Translations under genes and position numbers: made by a program
Notes under the pieces: generated by a model
Seen by the model: the letters and a program-made list of their open reading frames with translations, nothing else
Told to the model about the DNA's origin: nothing
Database searches by the model: none
Assembly: GCA_019722365.1 (NCBI GenBank)
Contig: JADFUC010000765.1
Span: forward strand, 868,001-932,000
Reading direction: 5' to 3'
Length of the DNA stretch: 64,000 nucleotides
Source: Lithospermum erythrorhizon
Lineage: Eukaryota; Streptophyta; Magnoliopsida; Boraginales; Boraginaceae
Shown here: piece by piece, positions 1-12,619 of the stretch
Numbering within the stretch: position 1 is the first letter of the stretch
How the letters are laid out: each line of letters begins with the position of its first letter

Positions 1-660
1 AGACGCCCATGATATCCTGAGCCAATAGAGCAGCGGAATCTACCTCTTGGAATGTGGGCCACTACTAAATAAAATAAAATTCTACCCCTTATTGGTAGAG
101 GAGGAGAAGGAAGCAGAAGTTTAGATTGGATAAATAGACCTGCTGATATGTGATGAACAAAGTGGAAGAGGAAGGGAGCAGGATTAGGGAGTTAGAAGTT
201 TAACAGGAAAGCAAAAACAAAACTTAACAAAATTGGCCAGTTAGTAGCACCAAATCCGTGATCATTACGGGATGATCCCTATGAGGGTTCAGCTGGCTGT
301 TTTGTTGCCATCACATAACGGAGTGATCATGCTAGCGGCAATGGGTTCATCTTTCATTGATTGTCTAGATGGTAGTGATGGTGGCAGCGATAGAGTTGTA
401 CAATAGTTCTGATTTTATATCTGAAAGACAAGTTAGATGTCGAAAATACTCTATTTTTGTAGCACAAATAAGCTGTGAGATGTCCACATCACTGTTTCCG
501 CCTGTATTTGGGTTAAAATATTGATGGAATGCAAGAAATGAAAACGGAACTCTGTAAACCAGATGATCATACAAATATTCTGGAAGCATAATACCAAATA
601 GCAAGGTAGGACCAAGAAGTAGGTCAACACCTATATTTAAATAATAGCTAGAAAAATTAC
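1..660. other. Presumed intron of the ALE2-like gene up to the window edge
   Basis: After the exon 6 donor at 660-659 the minus strand shows no protein kinase motifs (no glycine loop, no HRD, no DFG), so this stretch is most likely the next intron. The open frame that runs on to 365 past the donor carries no family similarity. I see no other gene here. Confidence 0.5.
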
Positions 661-3048
661 CAGATCTTTTGTAAATAGATGGGCCAAATGCTGGACCAAC
701 CGAAGTTGATGGCCTTCTAGCCTTCTTACATTTCAAAAGAATAACAATTGCACCACAGCAAACCACCAAGAGTACGAATGCAGATGAACCAATGACGAAA
801 ATCACTCGGGGACTCAATTTCTGACTATTATTCACCAAATCAGCAGTAATTGGGAACTGCTGGTTCCCAGCACTTCCAGTTGGACCACTCCCAGAGACTA
901 CACCCGATGGTGGAGAAGATGGAAGCCCTGATTAAAGAGTCTCATTACATCAAACTTAAGATGATATTATATAACAAATGCAAAGCTACTCCATACATTA
1001 CCTGGATATGAAATGAATATCACTTCATAATCACCAAAAAGAGAGTGATTTAGGCGCACCTTCTTTTGCAATAGTCTTGTACAAATGAACATAGCAGTAG
1101 TATTGTCAAACTTCTCTTCCAACGGAATCAAGTTGATATCGACAACACTGTTTTCAGGGGTAAGTGGGTCGGCACTAGCTCCATTTATGCTTACTTGCTT
1201 TTGATTGACATACGTACCTTCAGCGATCTCCATAGCCAAGTCACGAACTACAGGAAAGATGGCATACAGCGAAACTTGTAGTAGAAGTCTGACTTTCATA
1301 GGTAGCACACATCCACATGGAGATAAAAATACCGCTGAAGTCAGTGGTTCCACACAAATTTGACCACAATCTGCAGGATTTACATAGTACTGTGTAAAAA
1401 TTAAGCTAAATTATGGAACATGTGATAAGTAAGGCCGGCAAATAAATTTGAGAAATAAAATTGGTTGTTTATGATGAAAATGTCAATCAAACCACATTTG
1501 CATGTTACCTGGCTCTGTTGAAGGAGAGGGGGACACTGGATGAGTGCTCACCCGCCGATGACGATGATGTCGTTTTGGAAATACCATAGGAGGTCCAGGA
1601 ACAGGACCTGTAGCATTGAATACCATGTATTCCATCAATAAATATAAACCAAACCAAACCAAGCCTTATTGCATTAAATGGGGTCGGTTCCAGCACTAAA
1701 TATAATACATATATATATATCACCCCTACATTAAGCCTGCAGATACCTTGAGGTGCTGGAGAGGGAGCAGGTACAGTCGGTGAATTAACCGGGTGCCTAA
1801 GCTTCCAATCAAGTGATTCAACATGTGAAAAAAATGTTGCAGTGGTTGACATTGATCTGACTGCAATGCAATAGGAGTTATATCTCAGCAAAGAATGAAA
1901 ATTGAAAAGACAGTATCAAATTAAAGATAAAAGGGGGGAAAACACTAGTTAAAAATAAGCATGCAGAGGTTTTGCAATATCATTTTTGGATCAGCCATTT
2001 TGAGTCTTCACAAAATTAACAAACTATAATGCTAGACCCAACAAATAAGGGAGTAGACTAGCAATTAAGCTGCAGATATTACCATGTTCTGTTTCAATGC
2101 CTCTTGAAATGGAAGATTGGCCAGGGAATAGATATTCGGAGAGGATCACGTGGTCCAAATGTAATCCTATATAATAAAGGCAAAGGAATAGTTAGAAAAT
2201 ATGCTGGAACAGGAATCATTTCGTTTATCTCCGAATAGGTATGCAACTTAGTTATTGAAAATAACATTGGATTGCTATACGTGTAGGTTCTTGAACAATA
2301 TAAAATGATTTATAAATACCACACAATCACTCAGCTACTTTGCATTTTATAAGAAGCATAATATATGAATAATAAAATCTTTCAGGACTTGACCGACTAC
2401 AACACATTGTCAAGGCACACAGGGTAGGGGAGGGGAGGATCGTACGCAACCTTACCCCTATAATAAAAGGCAGTTTGTTTCAGAGTAACTAAATATAACA
2501 TATGTTAAAATAAAATAAAAATTATTGAATAGTAATACATCACAGGTTCTAAAGATCTTAATAAGGACGAGCTGATCTTTTAGCTCAAATATAAAGCCTT
2601 AGGAGTAAAGAAAATGTCCATGGGTACCAATTAGAATATTTAAAATATTTTCACATGTATGAAAAAAACAAAAAACCTCAGGGAGCTTAGACCTCCAAAA
2701 CCTTATATAACCCCACAAAGCTTAAAACAAACCCCATTTAGATTTTGTCCCATTGTGAATATCTTGACAACGATATCATACTATGATTACTATCCAAGCA
2801 ATTAAACATTTTTCTTTAATAATTAACGACGAGAAGCAGACCTTCAGCTCACTAGCAAGAGTCTTTTCCACTAGGCTATTCCATTAACTCCCTTTTAAAC
2901 ATTTTCTATTTTCTAGCTTACAAACAATATATAACATTCCAAAAGAAAATGCAAAGGTACAAAAGGTATAAATAGAGTTTAAAGTACCATAATTAGCAGG
3001 AAGTGGAGTGAGCAGAAAAGGAAAAAGAAAGCAGAAAAACAACTTCAT
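661..3048 (-). CDS. ALE2: ALE2-like receptor kinase, 5' half (partial)
   Basis: Six exons read on the minus strand: 3048-2988, 2166-2083, 1860-1747, 1607-1509, 1370-1002 and 927-661. All have GT-AG borders and compatible phases, giving about 331 residues. The start ATG at 3048 opens a hydrophobic signal peptide (MKLFFCFLFPFLL). A Pro/Ser-rich segment follows. Exon 5 encodes the conserved extracellular module of ALE2-type kinases, with CGCVLPMKV near its start and FDNTTA and LFGDYEV further on. Exon 6 holds a transmembrane helix at about residues 284-308, then a basic stop-transfer stretch and the AFGPS motif. The kinase domain should follow to the left of base 1, so the gene is cut by the window edge. 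In Arabidopsis ALE2 acts with ACR4 and ALE1 in epidermis and cuticle specification; a related PERK-like kinase is the alternative. The family match comes from memory of the protein, not a search. Confidence 0.75.
1640..1692 (-). repeat. Au-SINE 3' tail fragment
   Basis: Read on the minus strand the segment gives ACCGACCCCATTTAATG, then AATAAGGCTTGG and a TTGG-rich end. That is the shape of the conserved 3' end of plant Au SINEs (GGGATTAAGGCTT plus a T/G-rich tail). It sits in intron 3 of the ALE2-like gene. The fragment is short and diverged. Confidence 0.5.
2420..2485 (+). repeat. Au-SINE fragment
   Basis: The stretch carries a G-rich run, then CGTACGCAACCTTACCCC and a following GTTTGTTTCAG. 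This matches the well-known internal part of Au SINEs (TGTACGCAGACCTTACCCC followed by GGCTGTTTCC). It lies in intron 1 of the ALE2-like gene in the opposite orientation to the gene. No clear target duplication is seen. Confidence 0.65.
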
Positions 3049-5719
3049 CTTCTTTCACCAGCTAAGTAAAAAAGGAAAAAGAATACCCATTTTCCCCCAA
3101 AAAAAAAACCAACTTTTTTTACAAGTACACTTTACTAACACTAACTAAACAAACCCAAACCACAAAACTTAGCATATTTTACACAGTAAAACCTAAATAA
3201 AAGGTTAAAATGCAGGTAATTAGATCCAATAAAAGTGGTGAAGAGATCTGTGAGGGAAAAGAAAATGTGGGTAATTTAGATCTTGATTTTTGGGAGTAAA
3301 AAGGTTGGATCTTTAAGATGAGTGAGTGTTTGCAATGGTTTTGTTTGGTGAAGAAGAGGATGAATCAATGCTTATGCTGCCTTTTATTACACACGGACCA
3401 CTTACAAACCTTGGGGCTTTCGAGTTAATTGAGTGATTCGATTTCATCAGATATCTATTTTCTAGCTTAATTCATCGATTCGATCTCTACCAGAGCACCC
3501 ATCATGATAGAGCAGTTTTGCCGGAGTGAAATTACTACTCAATCCTCGAACACGCTTTCATTTGTAAACAGAAATATGCACTTTTTAATTATGATAAAGT
3601 AATGCTTTCTCTTATTTTTACTATTTCGCTTAAGTCGAGATAACGGATCCGGTAGTGGAATTTGGGATTTAATTATATAAAGTAGTTATGGTCTATTTGG
3701 GTTTAATTTGATTCCCAATTTTACAAAAATGGTGATTCCATAATTTGTGTACAAGACCAAATTTGGGACTAAATCGCACACATATAAATATTTTATGGTG
3801 ATTAAATCCTACTGAACTATCATGACCAAACGCAACTCGATCACGCATTAAGATAGAAATCTCTATTTTCAAATCTCCAACAATCCAAACAAAAACTTTT
3901 GTCACGGAGGTGGGAAAAATATATTCAAATTTTGTCTCACAAATTAATTTTTCCCCCCATTTTTTCTAAACTAAACAAGATCGAGTTTTGTGATTGCCAA
4001 AAAAAGATAACACTTAAAATTTGGGATGGAGGGAATTTATGTTGATGGCTTTATTGTAAGATATGTTAGCGGAGTTACTAAAGGAGGTGGATATGGTTTA
4101 TGGGTGGTGATCAACTTGACCTGTGGTTTGAATTCTTTATAGTTTTAATGGAAATTTGAGTTTGAAATTAGGTTTAATAGAAATAGTTGAGATTTGCTTT
4201 GTTGAGATTTCTAACATCTTTATAGGCTAAAATTTCGTGACAAATGAATTTCACATATTAAATGTCAAAATGGACATAAGTAATCTATTTGGATATTTTT
4301 TACCTACAACGATTGCAATATGACGGTTCTAACGTAGCGACCGGGCTTTTAATAGTTTCTTAAACATGAGTGTTAATGCATTTTTTCGTAACTACTCTCA
4401 TTGTTGTCGTGGCTCGTTTTGATTGAATCAAGCTGCATTGAATGACAATACTTAAATACGTAATTTTAAGACTTCTACAAAATGCAGATCGCCAGACGTT
4501 CTCCTTAATGTCGAAATTGATAAAGCTGAAACCCCATATACGGTATATTCAGCAGTTCTTTCAAAAGTAGCCCATTCCACGGGCGAAGCCTCAGATGTAG
4601 GTTAGCCCACTTACGGCTAAGATTTCCGCTGCTTCAAGGACGATGCAAAACATGAGGAACATGTTCCAAATACATTACGACGCCTAACATTAAAAGATTG
4701 ATAAATACAATGTTTAACGTAAGACGATGTGTCCCTTTTTTTCACCCATTACCTTGAACTTTATGCGTAACGTGCGAACATCCACCTTCGTGTCAGAATC
4801 GACGCGGGAAGTGCTACTTCACCTTCTTCTTTTAACATGTGTGATGATTTATTTATCTCAAGTCATCATCTCTTTGAATACTCATCCGTTTTGAGTGATC
4901 TAGATGTTTATGGAAATCTCTTAATGTGTAGTTTCTAATGGTGCGTAATTTATATGTAGATTCCTACGAATTTTCAACTATAAATGTTGTAACACGAAAT
5001 GTCGAGGTGACCTAGTTCGACTTTTGGATATGTGGTAATACGAGTGTAGTACGTATTGCGATCCTAGATGTGTTTTGGCGGAATTTATTACGCAATTTGA
5101 TCTAATCTTCCAATTTGTTATGAGGAAATGTAGTACACCTCACAATCCAGCTTCAATTTTTTTATAAGGGAATTTAATACGCCTTACGACCCTTTTTCAG
5201 ATTTGTTGTAAGGACTTTAGTACACCTTAGATTCATCTTGAGACTTTTTATGACAAAATTAAGTAAATGTCATGTCATAATCCAAATTCGACAAGAATTT
5301 AAAACATGCCCTTTTTACATATGACTTTGAAGAATCCACTCTTCGCAATTAATTCCTGCATATCATTTGAAAATTGCCAAAAATTAAATTAAATAATTTA
5401 GGAATAATAATAAAATCAATTGACAACTTAAAATTACTAAATGAAATTGACGCAATTTATTATAAATGGAAAAAGGAAACTATGGACAAAGATAAATAAG
5501 TCATAAAATTCTCAAATCTTTTGTTTTGTTACTATATACACTCCATAATTCTGTTCCGGACTTTAGAGAAGGGCTTTGACCAGTAATTTCCGAAAACTAA
5601 AGTCCTCTTTGTCCTCCCTTCTTTTTTTCTCAAAAAAATTCGACTTTTATCATCAGAAGTTTTGCATTTCTTCTTTTCGAAATGTGAGACAAGTTTGTCC
5701 CTGTATTCTCTCTTGGAAT
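3049..5719. other. Intergenic spacer between divergent genes
   Basis: This is the shared upstream region of the minus-strand ALE2-like gene and the plus-strand gene starting at 6067. It is AT-rich with short poly-A and poly-T runs. Open frames are short, lack codon structure and show no recognisable family. The part nearest 3050-3350 is probably the promoter and 5' leader of the ALE2-like gene. I see no RNA gene or transposon ends. Confidence 0.6.
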
Positions 5720-5726
5720 AAAAAAG

Positions 5727-5846
5727 ATTTCCAACCAATGGAATAGTCTAGTAGAAAAATTATTATTATTGTAGAATTCAAAAAATATTTCCAGCCAATC
5801 GAATAGTCTAGTAAAGAAATTATTATTATTGTAGGATTCAAATTCG
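5727..5846. repeat. 60-bp direct tandem duplication (two units)
   Basis: Bases 5727-5786 and 5787-5846 are near-identical copies in direct tandem, out by only a few substitutions. Both units contain the blocks GAATAGTCTAGTA and ATTATTATTATTGTAG at the same offset of exactly 60 bases. The array lies about 220 bases upstream of the RIN13-like gene start. Confidence 0.85.
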
Positions 5847-6066
5847 AAATCTAAAAATTTAGGAGTAATATCTCATGATCGTGGTAGGAGGATTAGTAAG
5901 TCTTTGTCCCCGTCTTCAATTTCAAGTTAATTTTAAAAAAGTGTTTTTTTATTAGCCATCAAGATTAAAAAGACGGCTCGAATTCAACCACTATTTACGG
6001 AGTATTAAATAAACATCAAAAAGGGAATTGGAGTGAAACCCTAGGGGGGAGGGGGTGGACTATGCA

Positions 6067-9000
6067 ATGGAAGAGGCAAAGTCAAGAGAGGTAGTGGACA
6101 TAAGCTCTGACTCAGAGTCCGGTAGTGGTGTTGATTTCCAGTGGATAAGGAAGCTGCTAGACGACGAAAACGATGAAATTGATGACGTGGTGGTAATGGT
6201 TGATGGTGATGATGATGATGATGATTGTGTGGTTCTTGATGGTGACCCAGATGCTAAAATTGCCTCTGACCAAAACCCAATTGATGATGATTCTGATGAT
6301 TTGCTTATTGTTTCTTCTAAGGGTCAGGTAACACTTCAACTTCAACTATTGCGGAACTAGGAATTTTATATATAAAATAACAATCCTAAATTCTCAATAA
6401 ACGAATGGGCGTAATTCTTCCTATTTTTAATAGTAAAAGTTGAATCTTTTTTTTAGAATTTTAGGGGGGGGAGGTGGTAGGGGAGGGTGACTGCTCACGA
6501 CACCTCCCTTAGTTCCTACACTGTCTTAATTTATTTTGCCTGTCTATTATAATTGAGTGGGAGACATCTAAAACAAGAGTTATCGAAAAATTATGATCTT
6601 GAATAGAAATGGTTAAAAGTTGGGAGTAATTTATTTTCAAATGTAATTGATGTTCGAATTCAATCGTTGAGATGATTATGTTGTTAAGTTGTTGCAAATG
6701 CACTTTCGTAGCAGATAAGTTCATTGTTAAGTTGTAGCTATCATCTTGTTTTCTGTATATATGTTTTGGCAGCAAAGAAAGTTATAGTAAGGGGGAATAC
6801 TAGGTAATGAATAACCTTCTGAGTTCTAAGCGCTTATATTAAGTTTCGGATCATTGTGGATGTAAAGATGATCCATATCTTGAGCGAGACAGGCTCTGCT
6901 TTGCTTACATTGCTGGTAAATGTTGGGATGATGGGATTCCTTTTCCGGTTAATGTTGTGTATTTACTGTTAATGGAAAATTGGTGTATTGGGAAAGCCAT
7001 GTTTATATGAGGAAACCGGAGGTAATAGTGGTGCTTATTGGAAATGTTGAGCAGGTAAAGAAATGTTTTGTTGGCGATGTTGGTCAATATAGCTGTCACA
7101 ATGTCATGTTTTCTGATTAATTTTCTCGATCTCTGTATTCAATGAACATAGGGGGATTGGGATAATTAGCTATTTTTTTATAATGATCATACTATATATA
7201 TAATAAGTTTCCTAATATTGGTTGCCATGAGATTCTTGATGGTCAATGGACCGCAACGATCATAGTCTACTTGACATTAGTTACAAACATCTTATATCTT
7301 TTCCTTAGTCATGAAATAAAGGCTATTCCTTTTAGTTACAATTATTTTCATTTTCCTTTTTCTAATCTGTATTTCCTTTGCCGACTATAATTTCTATACG
7401 ATTATAAACATTATGTGTCCTTGATGAATCACTATGATCTGATTGTGTTCATTGTGAATGGTGAGTAGTTGTTTTATCGTATCTCGAAGATAATTCACTC
7501 TCCAATCCATTTTAATTGATTTTCTCACATATCGGTATTACCTTTTAATCTTTCACTACTATGATTATATTATTGCACCAAAAAATTCATTACTGTGAAA
7601 GCATTTCAAAATACCTAATCCACTCATACAAATTCCTATACTTTCTAATACTGAACAAATTCAATAACCTACGGTCAAAGTTCACCTCAAGCATTAAACG
7701 ATAATTAAAGTTGACGGAGGAAAGATAAAATTAGGGTGATTTTTTTCTGTTATTGATCTTCACTTAAACTTGGGAGATTGTTCTCACTTTTGGCACTAAC
7801 TGCAGTCGCCCCCAGAGACTTTCTCACCCACGATTTCATCATCCCCTGCGCCGCACCCAATACCTCCCCAGCATCACCTAAACGAGCCGCAGACCGCCAA
7901 TGCCATGCCCTCAACACAATCTCTCAGAAACCACACCCCTCTAACTTTATCTGGAATGATGTCCTTTGATTTTAATTTGTCAATCTCAGTGCCACTGCCC
8001 ACTCACCTTGCTCCATGTGTTTACTGGGAACCGGGTGTTTAGCTTCGACCATTGTATAAGCTTGACAAAGAAGCATTTTGGAAATCTCAGAGAAGTTCCT
8101 TGAGAGATGTTAAAGTTTCAGTGCCTATACCTGTTCCTCCGGTTCATCATACTGCTATTTCAATGACAGGACCCCCCGTGGCAAGCCAATCATCACCTTT
8201 GGTTCCAAATCAAGTGCAGCAGAATCAAGTTCTGAAGCAGTTTACTGTCTCGGCCTGCCCCACGCCCCCGACTCAACACTTCTGTTCCCAGTGCCAAGGC
8301 AAGAACCCCACCCTGGGTCTGTTCTGCCCAGAAGCAAATATCAAACTCATTTTTACAACCACCGGTTTGTTATCTCTCGTCTCCTTAACCGACAGAAGAC
8401 ACAACAATTGCAACTTGGGCCCTCAACGAGAAATATTTAAAAGGACAGTCCCAGCTGGGTCTGCATTGGCCTCAGACAGAACTCTCTCGGTTTCATCCAT
8501 CATGCCCTCAAAGCGGACTCCGACAAGCCAACAAATCCCCCCTTGCAACACCCAGCCGGCGCTGCCTCGCCAGAAATGACTTCAGGATCCCATGCATATC
8601 AGAGCTCTTACCTGTCAAATGTTGGTGGAATTGCTGACATGCTCTCTCCTCAAACTGACCCGGTTCTTAGTAATACAATGCCTCCTCAAATGCTCTCTCA
8701 GAAAAGTAGTGGCAATGGAAATGATATATCATTGCAGCCTCAATTTGCATCACGGCAACATATTAGTTCCGGATTGACAAATTATAGGCTTCAAACATTC
8801 TCTCATTTCCCTGTGAATGATGTATCTGGAAATTCAGTCCCTCCCCAGCAGCTAGTATCCTCACGCACGCCCGGGATGGTACCTTTGGTGAGCTCATTTG
8901 TTTCCGGCACTTTAGTCAAACCAACAGTCGTGACATGGCCATGGTTCATGAATAAAACACCTACACCACACCAACTGACCTGCCTCACCCCCCAGCGGAA

Positions 9001-9490
9001 TGAAGGGAGGAACATTGAATTTTCAGAAGCTGCTCGGATCCAATCATGTAGGCAGTTAGAAGTGGATACCGAATCACTGCCTTTTCTTGTAACAAATGCA
9101 AGAAACAGTTCTGTAGACCCATTCTTAAATATCGTCTCCCGAATAACACTGCAGTACAAGCAGGGGAATCACACAATTTCGGAATCCTTGGGTTCAAATG
9201 TTGCAGTTTCGGATTTTTGTCCTGTCAGCTGCACCACCCAGAGTACACAGCTATCTGGATATGATTCTCTGCTTCAAAATGCAGAGCAGACCGATCGTTT
9301 CTCAGCAAACGCGAGCGTTTATCATCAACCTGCCAGCCTCACAAATTTTGGGACCACAGATTTGGAAGCCTGGCTTTTAGTGGATCGTAGTGTTCCGCAG
9401 TCTCTTGGAACTTCTGTCCCTCTACTAAATACTCCTATTCCCTCTCCAGAACTTGCTTCATTGGATGGAGGTGGTCTGTTTTTCGATTAG
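6067..9490 (+). pseudogene. RIN13-like Cys/His-rich family gene, frame broken
   Basis: Exon 1 (6067-6327, 87 codons, donor CAG/GTAACA) encodes an acidic N-terminus with VDISSDSES and an Asp run. After an intron of about 1.5 kb the similarity resumes near 7798 with VAPRDF. It then jumps frames through a Cys/His segment: CHC near 7990, LAPCVYW near 8010-8030, DHC near 8050, DKEAFWKSQRSSLR from 8064. A further piece, PGSVLPRSKYQ, is in yet another frame near 8310-8345. The 3' part is one open frame, 8543-9490, ending in LEAWLL and LASLDGGGLFFD. In intact relatives, as I remember them, these blocks form one continuous protein (CHCYVC, APC.YWG, DHC, DKE.WK.QR), labelled RPM1-interacting protein 13-like. 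At least three frame changes and a one-base mismatch at the exon 2 acceptor argue for a pseudogene. Assembly indels are the alternative. Confidence 0.5.
6346..6523. mobile_element. Small hAT-type inverted-repeat element (MITE)
   Basis: The left end (GCGGAACTAGGAATTTT) and the right end (TTAGTTCCTACACTG) are inverted-repeat-like and match the common plant pattern CAGTGGCGGAACTAG. The interior has a G-rich run followed by a short C-rich stretch before the right end, as in the element at 35704. It sits just inside intron 1 of the RIN13-like locus. No clean 8-bp target duplication remains, so the left border is approximate. Confidence 0.45.
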
Positions 9491-12400
9491 CAAGTGATGG
9501 GATGGATGCCAATTTTTTTATCAGTAAATGATGGTGGAGCTTGGCGGACGAATGATGCGCATCCTTCAGTACAGAACTTGCAGGCCATTAAACAATGGTT
9601 TGGTGTTTGATCAACAATTTTTAGTTGATAGAATTTGATAGTTTTCTTTCTAGTTTTTATATAGTGATGGCATTAATGACCAGGTGACTAGTGTAAAATC
9701 TTGTAGCCGGTTACCTCCAAGGCGCTGTTATGACTAGTGTACAGAAAGCTAAGTGACTAGTGTAGAATCTAGTAGCTGGTCACCTCCAAGGTGCGTTTAT
9801 GACTAATACAAATGCACTGCTTCATCTCTGGCCTCAAGGAGTATATTTACAGAGTCTCGGCTGCACTCTATCCAAATTTAAATGTCCTGCCTTTGGCCAA
9901 GCTGAAGAGAAATCGTTCGTTCGTCAATACTGACTCCTCTCATGCCTACTAATCAAGCAAAACTTTGAAATAAAAACATGTTCATACCAATATAAGGCAT
10001 ACCACTGAAAACCTGATTGGCCTCTAATGATTACTGGTCTCTTTACAAGACAACTGTGACAAACCACCAAAGTTCAATCTACAGGAGACTAAAGACTACA
10101 TTCAGAGAGTGCCTGTCCCAACCCAATGTTTCCTAGAAGCGGGCGAAAAGCCGGAAGACAACTACAACTATTGTAGTGACACTGATCATTGAAAGAGGAA
10201 TTGCACAAGCACTTGCAAGCAGCTAATCTGGCAGGACAACGGTTCCACCATCGCAGCTACGATCCCCGCGTTTCATCGGAATACGGTGAACCATACGCCG
10301 GATATGTCTCTTGAATCAAATGCTGCTCAATGGTCACTGAGCAAAGATCACAAACTCCCCCATCTAAGTCTCAACTGCTTTAAGGCAGTAGGTCAAGGAG
10401 TTCTGAAAGCCATTCTAACCTCCGGCCTTTGAGGCCCCGAGCCCATGCACTTTGGGACTCGGGTCGGGTGAAAATGCCCCACCCAAGTCTCGGCGTCGGG
10501 CTTATTTTATTTTTTCGTACTATAATACCTTTGTACACATCGCCGAGCCCCACGAACCTGCATATCTCGCTTGGCAGCCTATACACTTCCTGGCTGTGTC
10601 ATGTAATGCTTCAAAGCAACAATTTCATTCATCCCAGTCCATAACCGTCAAAATCGCAACTGCCTTCCCACATGAAACATGTATGGTAACTCTACTAAAT
10701 AATTGTACCATAATATAATGTTAAGGATACCACTATCAACAACGCAACAAAATGGGACTTAGTGTGATAAACTACCGATGGAGATATCAGCTTTATCGAT
10801 ATGTCAGAAATACTACCACCATGGAACATGCTGGTTTATTTTGGGGAAAGCACTGGCTCTCAAAAGATTCATGATACTACTAATTTTGTATTGACCTCCA
10901 CACCGAAAACAAAGCATCACCTCACCTATCCCTCAACCCATCCCCAAGACCTCCCTCATTCCAATTAATCATTAATCTCTTTTGTATTTTCGCTTATTCT
11001 ATCAAACTGGCACCCCCAGCTGGCCTTCAACCCAAACCAACAAAAATCTTCCAAACCACCAGTATCAATCTAAGCAAGCATTAGTTCACTTGATGTTTAA
11101 AATTAGCAGTTTAGTGTTTAAATTTTGACTACTTAATTTAATCTCTTTAGAATCGAATTTATTATCAATTCCTCATTAACGTAACGTTTGAAAACACTCA
11201 TGAACGTTTCAGAAACCACCCCAAATGACCTCTTGCCACACCTGACCTGATCCACCTACCTGACCCACACCATCAACGCTGCTATCACAGAATTTTGATA
11301 AGCCTTTAATCGGCACTTTTTCATTTTTTTAATGCAGCCCTATTTTTTTTTTGTGTCGATTATGGTATTTTTTGTATTTAAATTTTTAAGTATTTTTATT
11401 TGACATTGCTTGTTGTTAATGATGCTAATTGTATGAAATTTATGTCGATGAACAACAAGTTTCACTTCAAGCTTCTATTTTGACGCTTTTTCTTTTTAAG
11501 TAAAGTTTTCGTTTTTTGTAAGCTGATTATGATATTTTGTAATTAATAGCTTTATCTTTTATGGCACAGATCTAATATTGTTGTTGTTGATGATGCAAAT
11601 TGAAGCAATCTACTGAAACTCTGGCCTTGACACTGCAAAACTTTTTTTTTTTAAAGCCAAAGCCTGCCTCGTGTCAAGTTATGGTTTTTTAAAGTCAATT
11701 TATTACTTGATTAATAAATGACGGCTGATTTTTGAGAGACGAGTACTAATGACAGCGTTGAGAACATTAAGGAAGATTCATTTGAAGCATTACTTAATAA
11801 GGTGATTGCACTAAAAAGAGACCAGACAGCACACGACTGCCAGTGAGCCATGTTCTGCATCGAAACCAGCTGGAAGTCAGTGCATCTATCTGAGTCGTAA
11901 ATTGATCATGATCAACATTTTCCTTATGTTGATTTTGAGCTATTTTTAGATAAAATATCTATGGTAGTAATCTAATTTCTCTCAAATGGCTGCAAATCAT
12001 GCCTCGTAAAATTGGCAAGTGAAAACGCTACAAACCATTCGTTGCCCTATACATGGTATAAAGCCTCGCATCAAGTGTTTTATTATGGCAAAAAAGATTA
12101 ACACAAGATACAATACTACGTATTACATTTTAATAATAAACAATGCAAGAAAAAAAAATAACATTTTAAAAATTAGAAAAAATTGTTTTGTTATCTTAAT
12201 GCAAGATTATGACAAAACCATTACTATTTACATTGCGGTAAATACGCCAAATCCATATCGGTTACATCGCGGGCAACATGCAAAAACCACTTAGATATTT
12301 CAATCGGAGACACTGATGAGTTTTTATTTCAAATTCCTCGACGTACAGTTTTATTCTTTCCACCACCCACGGAATTTTTACTACTTTGCACAAGAACACC

Positions 12401-12619
12401 GTGTTGACTATCATCCTCCAATCTGGCTTCGTTGCGGTGAACAACATATTTCCAGCTTTTGATTGACTACACTAAATCCTAGTATCATGTCAAACGCTGA
12501 AGAGATATGTTATAATATGACAACGAGCATTAAAAATAATTGATTACATATGACTAATAAGATATTGTGATATTAAAAGCAAAACAATATTATTAAAATA
12601 TTAAGTGAATTGGTGTTAA
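9491..12619. other. Intergenic region, no intact gene
   Basis: The frame of the preceding locus continues past its TAG at 9488-9490 for 39 more codons, to a TGA at about 9610. Beyond that lies AT-rich sequence with patches of ordinary composition at 9900-10700. A short minus-strand Cys-rich frame at 10089-10250 has no start codon. The block at 12290-12460 resembles 13400-13480 loosely (both contain a TTTATT, CCAC and CACGG pattern), which suggests shared repeat origin. Confidence 0.5.

Noticed and set aside
365..660. Open frame running on from ALE2-like exon 6
   Set aside because: It passes a clear donor (CTG/GTAATT) at 661/660, and the text beyond has no similarity to kinase or juxtamembrane sequence.
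8803..9197. Long antisense frames (118 and 70 codons) under the RIN13-like 3' exon
   Set aside because: They are antisense shadows of the 8543-9490 frame; no start context or family.
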